The notes beneath the pieces were generated by a model. That model searched no databases. It was not told where the DNA came from and saw only the letters and a program-made list of their open reading frames with translations. From assembly GCA_016198545.1 (NCBI GenBank), contig JACQIJ010000088.1, positions 1 to 9,790 of the forward strand: 9,790 nt of DNA. The letters are read 5' to 3'. Below are positions 1 through 6,839 of the stretch, piece by piece. This DNA comes from Pseudomonadota bacterium (lineage in GTDB: Bacteria; Pseudomonadota; Alphaproteobacteria; Micavibrionales; Micavibrionaceae). Position 1 is the first letter of the stretch, and every line of letters starts with the position of its first letter. The position numbers were made by a program, and so were the translations under genes.

Positions 1-68
1 CTGATATATACGTACGGAAGGTGGCAAAAGATTACATGTTTTGTGATTTTTTTGTGTAATTATTATGG

Positions 69-887
69 TTATACACGAACCATATCAAAGACTTCACCTT
101 CGTTCGTGAAGCCTGCGCAGACAAGCTCACCGCCAAAACCGCATCCGCCGTCGATTGTTGCCGTAACGCAGTTCAGATTGATTCCGCCGTGCGCAGGATC
201 GTAGCCCCTGATGATTTTTGAAAAAGGATTGTAGGGAACATTGATGGAATTGAAAGTCTGTCCCGCCCACCAGAAGCAATCTCCCTGTTCCTCGAGCGCG
301 CGCGCAGGGTTAATTCCCGCATTTACAAAGAGAAGGGGAGAGATGCGCCTGTCGGCCGTATAGGCGGCGCGGCGCCACTGCGTGGAGAAAGTCTCGTGGC
401 CGGGATGGCGGCGCACGGCGTCGCGCACCCTGCCTGTCCAGCGGGTGAGGGGCATCGTACCTTCGCTTGCCGCCTTCATGCCCTCATGCGGATCGATGCC
501 GTAGGACGCAAGCGTGTTGGACAGGCCCTTGCCAAGCATCCATAGCAGAATTTCCGAAGGGTTCGGCGCGAATTGCACCTGCATCAGCTTTTGCCACATT
601 TCCTCCTGCCCGCCGCGTAGATAAATGACGTCGTCCGCCATCATGCCGGGGATGGCCATGACCGAACGGCGGAAGGTCAGCAGTTCATCGATTGTTTCGA
701 CCGGGTATTTTCCAAAACCAAGATAATTGCCAAGGTAAAGCAATCTGTCGCCGGGGCGTACATGAGGAAAGATGGCGTCATGAAGCTGCATCAGTTGCCC
801 GATTTCAGCATGTACGGCCGAAACGGCCCATATGCGGCGCGGGCTGCCTAGGCAGGCAAAGCGTGAATCGTCTTGTTTTACTTGCAC
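69..887 (-). CDS. Degenerate calcineurin/PPP-like metallophosphatase (probable pseudophosphatase)
   Basis: This 272-aa protein follows the bacterial PPP/calcineurin metallophosphoesterase layout. Motif I is at residues 22-27, motif II at 53-59 after a hydrophobic strand, motif III at 91-96, a HAG-like strand at 186-191, a GHT-like position at 228-229, and a beta-rich C-terminus with a glycine-rich turn near 247-253. The residues that normally bind metal are mostly gone. GDxHG reads SAVHA (Asp to Ala24, His26 kept), GDxxDRG reads GNYLGFG (Asn54, Gly57, Phe58), GNHE reads GGQE (Gly93, Gln94), HAG reads NAG (Asn189) and GH reads GY (Tyr229). I infer that it does not hydrolyse phosphoesters and acts by binding instead. 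No signal peptide or membrane segment is seen, so it is probably cytoplasmic. The start is GTG with no clear Shine-Dalgarno sequence, so the exact N-terminus is uncertain. It lies downstream of carD, behind a terminator, and has its own candidate promoter. Confidence 0.8.
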   Translation of the reverse strand: MQVKQDDSRFACLGSPRRIWAVSAVHAEIGQLMQLHDAIFPHVRPGDRLLYLGNYLGFGKYPVETIDELLTFRRSVMAIPGMMADDVIYLRGGQEEMWQKLMQVQFAPNPSEILLWMLGKGLSNTLASYGIDPHEGMKAASEGTMPLTRWTGRVRDAVRRHPGHETFSTQWRRAAYTADRRISPLLFVNAGINPARALEEQGDCFWWAGQTFNSINVPYNPFSKIIRGYDPAHGGINLNCVTATIDGGCGFGGELVCAGFTNEGEVFDMVRV

Positions 888-946
888 AGTTTTACAAAGA
901 GCTGAGTGAATACAAGGGAAGGGCTTCCGTTACCAGAATCAACTTC

Positions 947-974
947 ATTGTACAACGAAATCAGGGAATTGCAA
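947..974 (-). promoter_or_regulatory. Candidate sigma70-type promoter for the phosphatase-like gene
   Basis: Reading the minus strand, a -35 box TTGCAA (969-974) is followed by a 16-base spacer and a -10 box TACAAT (947-952). Transcription would start near 940, about 50 bases before the GTG. A GANTC site (936-940, GAATC) sits at the predicted start point. That is the CcrM methylation target in many alphaproteobacteria, though such sites are common. Inferred from box match and spacing only. Confidence 0.45.
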
Positions 975-977
975 AAC

Positions 978-996
978 TTATTCACAATGTGGATAA
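978..996. promoter_or_regulatory. Two back-to-back inverted DnaA-box-like 9-mers
   Basis: TTATTCACA (978-986, plus) and TGTGGATAA (988-996, the complement of the strict consensus TTATCCACA) face each other with one base between them. Both match the established DnaA box TTATNCACA. The pair lies immediately upstream of the -35 box at 969-974 and touches the A/T tract of the carD terminator. DnaA is known to act as a transcription factor at such sites; regulation here is inference. Confidence 0.5.
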
Positions 997-1020
997 AAAA
1001 CGCCCCGCACGGGGCGGGGC
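995..1020 (-). terminator. Rho-independent terminator of carD (possibly bidirectional)
   Basis: On the minus strand, 31 bases after the carD stop codon, CGCCCC and GGGGCG arms (1001-1006 and 1011-1016) form a GC-only hairpin with a short loop, followed by a run of six T (995-1000). On the plus strand, GCCCCG (1002-1007) can instead pair with CGGGGC (1015-1020), followed by ATTTTT, so it may stop transcription both ways. It separates carD from the phosphatase-like gene. Confidence 0.85.
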
Positions 1021-1050
1021 ATTTTTCGTCTACTCTTGTGAAATTTGTTA

Positions 1051-1581
1051 TCAGGCGGCGGCCTTGTCCTTGCCGGCGTCCTTTTTGCCCATCATGGTTT
1101 CCAGCTTTGTTGCGGCCTTGTCCTCGGATATTTTCTGGACGGCGGCAACTTCGCGGGCCAGGCGTTGCAAGGCGCTCTGGTAAATCTGGCGTTCGCTGTA
1201 GGATTGTTCCGTATCATCATTCGAGCGTTTCAGGTCGCGCAGAACTTCTGCAATGGCAACCGGGTCGCCTGAGTTGATTTTCGTTTCGTATTCCTGCGCG
1301 CGGCGGCTCCACATCGTACGGCGGATACGGGCGCGGCCCTGAAGGGTTTTCATAGCGTCCTTCAGGCGGTTGCCGGAGCTGAGTTTGCGCAGGCCGGCCG
1401 TTTTGGCTTTAAATGTAGGAACTTTCAGGCGCATACGGTCTTTTTCAAAGGTAATGGCATAAAGCTTCACTTCCATGCCCCCGATCGTCTGGGTCTCGAT
1501 TCCGTCAATCTGGCCGACGCCATGCGCCGGATAAACAACATAATCACCTTTTTTAAATTCGACATTGTCATTGCCTGCCAT
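1051..1581 (-). CDS. carD: CarD/CdnL family RNA polymerase-binding transcription regulator
   Basis: This 176-aa cytoplasmic protein belongs to the CarD/CdnL family, which binds the RNA polymerase beta subunit and stabilises open promoter complexes, notably at rRNA and growth genes. Residues 9-67 form the Tudor-like RNAP-interacting domain, with the hallmark GDYVVYPAHGVGQI start. Residues 70-150 are the helical DNA-contacting domain, including Trp91 in MWSRRAQEYE, the position of the conserved tryptophan that wedges into the upstream edge of the bubble, and the segment SGDPVAIAEVLRDLKR. The tail from about 152 is Lys/Ala-rich and likely disordered. The ATG is supported by an AAAGGGG Shine-Dalgarno sequence at 1588-1594. 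It follows fdxA after 236 bases and ends at a strong terminator. Length and motifs are normal for alphaproteobacterial members. Confidence 0.95.
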   Translation of the reverse strand: MAGNDNVEFKKGDYVVYPAHGVGQIDGIETQTIGGMEVKLYAITFEKDRMRLKVPTFKAKTAGLRKLSSGNRLKDAMKTLQGRARIRRTMWSRRAQEYETKINSGDPVAIAEVLRDLKRSNDDTEQSYSERQIYQSALQRLAREVAAVQKISEDKAATKLETMMGKKDAGKDKAAA

Positions 1582-1629
1582 TTTTTACCCCTTTGTTGTT
1601 TTTTTACACAAGCCAAAGAATTTCCGGAC

Positions 1630-1657
1630 AAGATAACCAAAAACTCTTATTTTGCAA
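1630..1657 (-). promoter_or_regulatory. Candidate carD promoter
   Basis: On the minus strand, TTGCAA (1652-1657) and TATCTT (1630-1635) are separated by 16 bases, putting a start near 1623, about 40 bases before the carD ATG. The -35 box and spacer length equal those proposed for the phosphatase-like gene. The -10 match is moderate. Confidence 0.35.
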
Positions 1658-1687
1658 TGCATTATCAGAAGTCTCTAATGTGAATCA

Positions 1688-1702
1688 TCGGATATTATCC
1701 GA
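1688..1702. promoter_or_regulatory. Perfect inverted repeat upstream of carD (possible operator)
   Basis: TCGGATATTATCCGA is a 7-base perfect inverted repeat around a single central T. Its centre lies about 70 bases upstream of the predicted carD transcription start, a position typical of activator sites. It has no T tract and is too tight to be a terminator hairpin. The binding protein is unknown. Confidence 0.4.
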
Positions 1703-1817
1703 AATCCAAGTCCTCGCCTGTTCCCCATTTGCCCGATTGCACTGCGATGGGAGGTAATCTAGCTCAAAATTAGTAAAATTTCAACTTCTGTTTCTAAACT
1801 TCTGAAGTTAAAAAGAA

Positions 1818-2156
1818 TCAGTCGCCTTCGCCCGGCTTGAAACTGAACAAATCCGGGTATTTGTCGATTCGGTCCTTGTACTCATCGGCATCGGGCGGAG
1901 CCGCCTTTTTCCGGGTGATATTGGGCCATTTTGCAGAATATTCTCTATTCAGCTCCAGATAGGCGGCGGCGCGGGGGTCGCTGTCGGGTACGATGGCGTT
2001 GATGGGGCATTCCGGTTCGCACACGCCGCAGTCGATGCACTCGTCCGGGTGGATGACCAGCATATTTTCGCCCTCGTAAAAACAATCTACCGGACAGACT
2101 TCCACGCAGTCCGTGTATTTGCATCTGATGCAGACATCCAGTACGACAAAGGTCAT
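1818..2156 (-). CDS. fdxA: Seven-iron ferredoxin, FdxA family
   Basis: This 112-aa soluble electron carrier has one [3Fe-4S] and one [4Fe-4S] cluster, as in Azotobacter ferredoxin I. By alignment with that family, Cys9, Cys17 and Cys50 hold the 3Fe cluster, and Cys21, Cys40, Cys43 and Cys46 hold the 4Fe cluster. The segments CIRCKYTDCVEVCPVDC (9-25) and CIDCGVCEPECP (40-51) are nearly invariant in FdxA, as is the C-terminal extension after residue 60. The reading frame is open 27 bases further upstream to another ATG, but family members start at MT(Y/F)VV, so 2156 is chosen. Neither ATG has a Shine-Dalgarno sequence; a promoter placed to give a leaderless message may explain this. Redox partner unknown. 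It lies upstream of carD on the same strand, an arrangement common in alphaproteobacteria. Confidence 0.95.
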   Translation of the reverse strand: MTFVVLDVCIRCKYTDCVEVCPVDCFYEGENMLVIHPDECIDCGVCEPECPINAIVPDSDPRAAAYLELNREYSAKWPNITRKKAAPPDADEYKDRIDKYPDLFSFKPGEGD

Positions 2157-2162
2157 GGTGCT

Positions 2163-2191
2163 GATATGGCACAGGGCGTTCATTTTGCCAA
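2163..2191 (-). promoter_or_regulatory. Candidate fdxA promoter giving a leaderless mRNA
   Basis: On the minus strand, TTGGCA (2186-2191), a 17-base spacer and CATATC (2163-2168) form a plausible promoter. Only six bases (2157-2162) separate the -10 box from the A of the fdxA ATG, so transcription would begin at or next to the start codon. That agrees with the missing Shine-Dalgarno sequence. Inference from spacing. Confidence 0.35.
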
Positions 2192-2210
2192 GAGGCGGAG
2201 AGCCGGGCTG

Positions 2211-3290
2211 GTGTTAAAGAAATTCGTTTTTTACCTTATAACCTTCAGCATCCCCGCGCTGTTTCCGTTACTGTGCGTGGAAGGGTATTACGCTTACAAG
2301 AAGCTGACCTTCCCGACATCCTTTGACGGGTCTTTATGGGCCCTTGACGACGAAGCCGGATGGTTTCACAGACCGGGCGCATCCGTCCGTCATATTCACA
2401 AGGCGCCGGACGGAAGCATCGCCTTTGATGTTCCCGTCTTTACTGACGATTTCGGTTTCCGCGCGGCGCAGGCAGGGGGCATGCCGACGGAGGGCGCAGT
2501 CATGTTTCTGGGCGATTCAAACGTCTTCGGCTTTGGCGTCCCCTATGAGGATGGCTTTGCGGCGCAGGCGGGCGCGTTTCTGGAAAGGCCCGTGGCGATT
2601 GTGGCCAGCCCCGCTTACGGCGCGGCGCAGGCGATTGTTCTTGCGGAAATGCATCTTGTCTCGCTGAGGCCGTCTTACCTTGTCTATTTCGATGGCGGGC
2701 ACTGGGAAAGGACGGTCTGCCGTGGGAAAAAAAGACCCCGCTTTATCCTGAAGCCCTGTTTCTGGCAGAGGCTGGATGGAAAGGCAGAGCTGGTCACGCC
2801 GCCCGCCGGCCTGGTTGGAAAGGCGGCGCGCTTCGGCTTGTGGCCAGGCGGAATGATCGGCGCGGGCCAGATGGGCTGGAGTTACTTTCTGGTGTCGCGC
2901 CCTGTGTTGCGGGGGTGGGGGTATCTTGTCCGCGCCGGCATGGCTTCGGGATTTGCCCACGATTTCGCTGCGCCGGGCGCGGACGGGCAGGCGATACGGG
3001 CTGCGATATTTGAAAATCTGAAAAACATGAGCAGGGCATCAGGCGCGCCGCTCGTCCTTCTCGATCCAGGCGGCCTTTACGAGGATTTTGCGAGGCAGGA
3101 CCGCGAAGTCATTTATGCGGGCCGGGAGGTCTGGCGGGAGCGCGTGGAAAAACCTTCTGCATTGCTGTCTGAAAATGAGCGCATGGTGCCGCATGACAAT
3201 CACTGGGCGGCTGGAACCAACCGCCTTATCGGAGAACTGATTGCCGGTCTGATTCAGCGGCGGCAAAGCGGGCAAGGGCAAGCCCCATAA
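2211..3290 (+). CDS. Membrane-anchored SGNH/GDSL-type hydrolase-like protein
   Basis: This 359-aa protein has an N-terminal membrane anchor (about residues 4-26) and a probable periplasmic SGNH-fold domain. Block I is GDSN at 101-104 with Ser103 as nucleophile, in the context VMFLGDSNVFGFGVPYEDGF. A block II-like ASPAYGAAQ segment is at 132-140. The C-terminal DNHW at 329-332 supplies the Asp/His pair. The usual block III Asn is not obvious: the aligned stretch reads DGGHWE (161-166). Such proteins often add or remove acyl groups on polysaccharides, and the neighbours here are glycan-assembly genes; the substrate is unknown. The start is a GTG at 2211 with GGAG ten bases upstream, directly followed by the anchor. 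The frame is open further upstream into fdxA but codes for nothing family-like there. The last 65 bases overlap the opposite-strand ligase gene. Confidence 0.75.
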   Translation: MLKKFVFYLITFSIPALFPLLCVEGYYAYKKLTFPTSFDGSLWALDDEAGWFHRPGASVRHIHKAPDGSIAFDVPVFTDDFGFRAAQAGGMPTEGAVMFLGDSNVFGFGVPYEDGFAAQAGAFLERPVAIVASPAYGAAQAIVLAEMHLVSLRPSYLVYFDGGHWERTVCRGKKRPRFILKPCFWQRLDGKAELVTPPAGLVGKAARFGLWPGGMIGAGQMGWSYFLVSRPVLRGWGYLVRAGMASGFAHDFAAPGADGQAIRAAIFENLKNMSRASGAPLVLLDPGGLYEDFARQDREVIYAGREVWRERVEKPSALLSENERMVPHDNHWAAGTNRLIGELIAGLIQRRQSGQGQAP

Positions 3291-4542
3291 GAAGCCACAG
3301 GAATCGCGTGTACAGCAGTTCATGCGCAAGAGACATGATTCCAAATGCGATCAGGATATAAAAAACAGATTTTTGCAGCGGGTTGCTTCGTCTGCGCCAT
3401 AGAGCCGTCAGGCTTAAGCAATAAAAGGAAATAAAAAGAATGTTTCCGGCCATCCCGGTTTCGGCCAGCAGCCATAATGTCGTGCAGTCGACGATATCCC
3501 GCAGGTTGTTCGCCGCGCCTTGCTGTCGTGCGAGCACGGATCCTAGGCCGCTCCCCATGACGGGATGCTCCAGCCACAGGGCCAGGGCATCTGTGTAAGA
3601 GCTTTTGCGCACTGTGTCTCCCTGATATTTGCGGGGAAGCACATTGCCGGTGCGCGGCCCCATTTCCGGGTTCATTTTTACGATTGCATGGGTCAGATGA
3701 TAATATTTGTGATCGTTCAGGAACGATTGCTTGTTAAGCGCCGCATAGCTTGCCATGGTAATGGAGCCGATCATCAGCGCAGGCAGAAACTTTTTTACAA
3801 AAAGGTTCCGGTCTTCAAAGAAAATTGCCGGCAGGCATGCGAGGAAAACAAGCCACCCTGCGCGGGAGCTGTTGTACAGGAAGGCAAAGGGTATCAGGCT
3901 CCATAAAAGCCGTGCGCTCCATAAGGGGATCAAAGGCTTTTTCATCGATTCATGAAAGTAGACCAGAAGGGATGCCGCTATGAACAACAGCATCCATGCG
4001 TTTCTGTTTCCCATCAAAACGTCGAGTGGCTTATAGGTCGCCGATTCAAGAATTTTCCATCCCTTAAGGCCGGCAGGCAGGGCCATATCGGCGGCATGGA
4101 AAGCGATCGCTGCGAAGGTCGTTCCGGTAAAGAATGTGGCAAAGAATTTCAGGAATTTTTCGTTCTTGGCAGGGCTTGAGTTTGTCGCGACCCATCCCCC
4201 CAGACAAAAATAGGATGCCAGAACGTACCAGCCGGCATATTTGTTGATCAGCGCCCAGGGACTCCACTGATCGTTCAGAAAATGAAAATTGAACAGGGCG
4301 TATGTGAAAATAGCGGAAATGGCGGCCAGCCATAGCCATGTGCCTGGTACGTCCCATTGCGGCCACAGGGATTTTTTTTTCAGCAGGGAATACAGGATTG
4401 CGGCGCCGGTCAGGGGGAGCAGAAAATCTCCGGCATTCAGGCGAATGCCTTTGTTGTAATCGTTCGTGAAAAAGGAAAATTGAACCTGGACAGCCATGAA
4501 CAGCAGGGGAAGCGCAATCGCAAAAATCCGCGAAGAAGTCAT
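3226..4542 (-). CDS. O-antigen ligase/polymerase family membrane protein (first copy)
   Basis: This 438-aa protein has about ten to twelve hydrophobic segments and belongs to the O-antigen ligase (WaaL)/polymerase (Wzy_C) superfamily, which joins undecaprenyl-linked glycans to lipid A core, protein or other glycan repeats at the periplasmic face. Family landmarks are GNRNAW (178-183), SSRAGW (225-230) before a hydrophobic segment, a large periplasmic loop (about 271-350) ending in HPVMGSGLG (326-334), and LLAETGMAG (358-366) leading into the last helices. The loop's DTVRKSSYTDALALWLEHPVMG region matches the usual R...W..HP..G.G pattern. The ATG lies two bases after the stop of the flippase-like gene, with no Shine-Dalgarno sequence of its own, so translation is probably coupled. 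Whether it is a ligase or a polymerase cannot be read from sequence. Its 3' end overlaps the SGNH gene. Confidence 0.85.
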   Translation of the reverse strand: MTSSRIFAIALPLLFMAVQVQFSFFTNDYNKGIRLNAGDFLLPLTGAAILYSLLKKKSLWPQWDVPGTWLWLAAISAIFTYALFNFHFLNDQWSPWALINKYAGWYVLASYFCLGGWVATNSSPAKNEKFLKFFATFFTGTTFAAIAFHAADMALPAGLKGWKILESATYKPLDVLMGNRNAWMLLFIAASLLVYFHESMKKPLIPLWSARLLWSLIPFAFLYNSSRAGWLVFLACLPAIFFEDRNLFVKKFLPALMIGSITMASYAALNKQSFLNDHKYYHLTHAIVKMNPEMGPRTGNVLPRKYQGDTVRKSSYTDALALWLEHPVMGSGLGSVLARQQGAANNLRDIVDCTTLWLLAETGMAGNILFISFYCLSLTALWRRRSNPLQKSVFYILIAFGIMSLAHELLYTRFLWLLMGLALARFAAAESDRQSVLR

Positions 4543-4544
4543 TT

Positions 4545-5540
4545 TCAGTCAGCCGTCCGGCAGGCAGGCGCTTTCTTTCTGAACAACAGAAGGGTTTCAG
4601 GCGATGAAGAAAGAAACATGGGCAGGCTGGCCAGAATCGTCGATGCCATGCCGATCACTCCTATCTCTACGGAAATCAGGAATGCCTGTTCCATCGGAAT
4701 GCCGATGAGCCCCAGCCCGTAAATAAAAGCGCCCTCCCGGATTCCCCATCCGCCGAATCCGATCGGCAGGCTCGATACGAGCGCAATGGCCGGCAGCACC
4801 GCCATCAGGCCGAAAAACGGCATGTCGTGCATATAGGGCAGGGTGACGGCGTATATGGAGGCGAAATAGACGATTTGTGCGGCAAGGCTGGTGATGACAA
4901 TTTTTGCGCACAGATCGGGGCGAAATAGAAATGACCGCATGTATGAAATGAAAGAGTCCAGTTTTCTGTCGGGCGGGGCGGACTTTTTCAGGAAAAAGCC
5001 GAGCGCGAGGGGTGTCAGGATGAAGGATAGCGCCAGAAGCGATAAAATCGTCGTGCTGACAGCGGTGTACAGTCTGTTGTCCATGTAATAATCGAGCGCG
5101 GGCAGGGCGACCGTTCCCAGAAGCAGCAGCGCCATCAGAGTCATGAACCTGTCGGCTGCGGTCATGCAGGCGGCGCGCAGCATAGATATGCCGTACCGCG
5201 TCGTCAGGGCAATGCGCATGACAATTCCGCCGAGCGATGTGATAAGCAGCAGGTTGGCAATCTGGCTCGCCAGGATGATGCGCAGCGCAGAGGCATAGTT
5301 CAGTTTTCTATCGGGCATGTTGATGAACAGCATCCACCGCCCGGCCAGAATAAGACTCTGGCAAATCATGAGAAGCAATGCCGCGGCAAGCAGGTATTCC
5401 GATCCCCGCAGGACAGAGAAGGCTTCGGACAGATTATCGGTGTCGATGCGTAATGAGAGCGCGAATAAAATGGCAGCGGATACCAATACCTTTAAAAGCA
5501 GGTTTCTTTTTTGTCTGGTCAGATTTACAGGAAAACGCAT
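4545..5540 (-). CDS. LPG_synthase_TM / UPF0104 flippase-like membrane protein
   Basis: This 331-aa protein has about eight transmembrane segments and belongs to the family containing the membrane part of MprF and YbhN/AglD-like proteins. Members move lipids or lipid-linked substrates across the inner membrane or support glycan synthesis. Diagnostic sequence is SSLPIGFGGWGIREGAFIYGLG (starting at 256), and the earlier SLGGIVMRIALTTRYG (102-117) followed by AADRF (128-132) corresponds to the GG..R..L..R.G....A....DR signature. The MprF aminoacyltransferase domain is absent, so it is not a full lysyl-PG synthase. The start at 5540 has GAAGG six bases upstream; the frame continues to a TTG at 5573 that lacks such support. 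It is first in a two-gene operon with the ligase-like gene (two-base gap), which suggests a role in lipid-linked glycan handling; the substrate is unknown. Confidence 0.85.
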   Translation of the reverse strand: MRFPVNLTRQKRNLLLKVLVSAAILFALSLRIDTDNLSEAFSVLRGSEYLLAAALLLMICQSLILAGRWMLFINMPDRKLNYASALRIILASQIANLLLITSLGGIVMRIALTTRYGISMLRAACMTAADRFMTLMALLLLGTVALPALDYYMDNRLYTAVSTTILSLLALSFILTPLALGFFLKKSAPPDRKLDSFISYMRSFLFRPDLCAKIVITSLAAQIVYFASIYAVTLPYMHDMPFFGLMAVLPAIALVSSLPIGFGGWGIREGAFIYGLGLIGIPMEQAFLISVEIGVIGMASTILASLPMFLSSSPETLLLFRKKAPACRTAD

Positions 5541-5575
5541 AATATACCTTCGGGAACGCGGTGTTACTGCCAACC

Positions 5576-5604
5576 TTCATATCTTATAAAGGCAGGGCGG
5601 ACAA
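5576..5604 (-). promoter_or_regulatory. Candidate promoter of the flippase/ligase operon
   Basis: On the minus strand, TTGTCC (5599-5604), a 17-base spacer and TATGAA (5576-5581) place a start near 5569, about 28 bases before the ATG at 5540. The 70-base divergent gap (5541-5610) must also hold the promoter of the plus-strand gene. There, TATAAA at 5585-5590 could be a -10 box, but no matching -35 box is seen. Confidence 0.35.
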
Positions 5605-5610
5605 TAAAAT

Positions 5611-6837
5611 ATGGCTCTGACAGACGAGAATAATGGGCAAAAACGGCTTTTGCAGGCCTTCGCGGGCTTCAGTGCCCTTATTATTTTTATGGCATGGCAA
5701 ACACCCCGTTTGCTCGCTTTCGGGCCTTCAGTTATAGGGCTGGCGGGTTTTTTTGCGTACCGGCGCGCCTTTGGGGAAAAGCCGGGTCTTCTCAAGCCTG
5801 CTTTGTGGGGAGTTCTGCTGATTGTAGTCATGGCGGCAGTCAGCAGTCTGTGGGCCGTTGATTTTTCATTTGCGTTGGAGAGGTCAGGAAAACTGGCTCT
5901 TGTCCTGATTCCGGGCGTTCTTTTTATCTCTTTGGCGGCGGCATTCCGCGCGGAGGAAGTGCGACCCTATACAGCGCTTGTAGCGGCAGCGGTTCTTGTT
6001 TGCGCATTGTCCGTTCCTTTCGAGATATTGCTGGACTACCCCCTGTACAGGATTATCCATCAGCCGCCGGAGGGGAAAAGCGTCTATTCTTCGGTCATGA
6101 ACCGCAGCGCCGTCACCGCCGCCGTATGCCTTTTTCCGGCGCTGGCTTTCGCCGGTGAAAGTCTTGGCCGGAAAAAGGCCGCTTTTCTGTTCACGATTGT
6201 CTATTTGTTCTTGTTCGCCGTCACAGAAAGCCAGTCCGTGCAGATGGCGTTTGCTCTGGGCCTCATTTTTTATTTTCTTTTCCCGTACCGGGCCAGGCTG
6301 GCGTGGGTTCTGTTTGGCGCGGTCATTGCGGCGGGAATGATGGCTGCGCCGTGGATTGCCGTATGGATGTTCGGCAGCCTTCCGGAAAAGCTGAATGCCA
6401 TCCCCGCGATGAGCAGCGGCGGGGCGAACGCGGCGATCCGTATGGAAATATGGGACTCCGTTGCCCGTTACGCCCTGCAAAGGCCGCTGAACGGGTTCGG
6501 CATCGAGGCAACCCGGTTCATAACGGATTTTGACGCGGCAGAGATATACAAGAAAAGCAAAACCGTTCTTCATCCGCATAATTTCATCCTTCAGATATGG
6601 ATAGAGTTCGGGTTTACGGGAATCCTGTGCGCGGTCGGGATGTTTCTGTCGCTGTTGTACGGGTTTTATAAAAACCTGACGGCGGAGCAAAACAGGATTG
6701 TCCTGCCGACATTCGTCATGATTTTTTCCGTGGCCATGACGGGATACGGTCTGTGGCAGGGATGGTGGCTTGGACTCATGGTGTTGGCGGCAGGCTTGTG
6801 CGCCGTTGCGGTTAAGTTCCGGCGGGATGAATCCTGA
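5611..6837 (+). CDS. O-antigen ligase/polymerase family membrane protein (second copy)
   Basis: This 408-aa polytopic inner-membrane protein, with about ten to twelve hydrophobic segments, belongs to the WaaL/Wzy_C superfamily. Landmarks are SSLWAVDFSFALER (78-91), typical of the N-terminal half of ligases; a periplasmic loop (about 254-325) containing RMEIWDSVARYALQRPLNGFG (starting at 277); and HPHNFILQIWIEFGFTG (321-337), the HxHN..LQ...E.G..G motif whose His is important in WaaL enzymes. It matches classic ligases better than the first copy does, so one scheme is that this protein ligates and the other polymerises. That is inference. The ATG has only a weak GGGCGG upstream. It is divergent from the flippase-like gene and convergent with the small secreted-protein gene, with just two bases between stop codons and no clear terminator. 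Confidence 0.88.
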   Translation: MALTDENNGQKRLLQAFAGFSALIIFMAWQTPRLLAFGPSVIGLAGFFAYRRAFGEKPGLLKPALWGVLLIVVMAAVSSLWAVDFSFALERSGKLALVLIPGVLFISLAAAFRAEEVRPYTALVAAAVLVCALSVPFEILLDYPLYRIIHQPPEGKSVYSSVMNRSAVTAAVCLFPALAFAGESLGRKKAAFLFTIVYLFLFAVTESQSVQMAFALGLIFYFLFPYRARLAWVLFGAVIAAGMMAAPWIAVWMFGSLPEKLNAIPAMSSGGANAAIRMEIWDSVARYALQRPLNGFGIEATRFITDFDAAEIYKKSKTVLHPHNFILQIWIEFGFTGILCAVGMFLSLLYGFYKNLTAEQNRIVLPTFVMIFSVAMTGYGLWQGWWLGLMVLAAGLCAVAVKFRRDES

Positions 6838-6839
6838 TT

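Noticed and set aside
31..60. ATTACA/TGTAAT inverted repeat after the phosphatase-like gene as a terminator
   Set aside because: A six-base AT-rich stem with an 18-base loop and only CTTTT after it is too weak to call.
978..996. Replication origin suggested by paired DnaA boxes
   Set aside because: Only one pair is present, with no cluster of boxes, no AT-rich unwinding region and no origin-associated genes. Promoter regulation fits better.
1780..1808. AACTTC/GAAGTT repeats as an fdxA terminator
   Set aside because: The stem is AT-rich, the tightest pairing leaves a one-base loop, and no proper T tract follows on the minus strand.
2049..2210. N-terminal extension of the SGNH gene into fdxA
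   Set aside because: The extra residues are the antisense of conserved ferredoxin codons. A GTG with a Shine-Dalgarno sequence sits just before the membrane anchor.
5884..6690. Long minus-strand open frame (268 codons) opposite the second ligase gene
   Set aside because: Its translation is Arg/Gln-rich with no domain or membrane pattern. The plus-strand gene has clear family motifs, so this is an antisense shadow.
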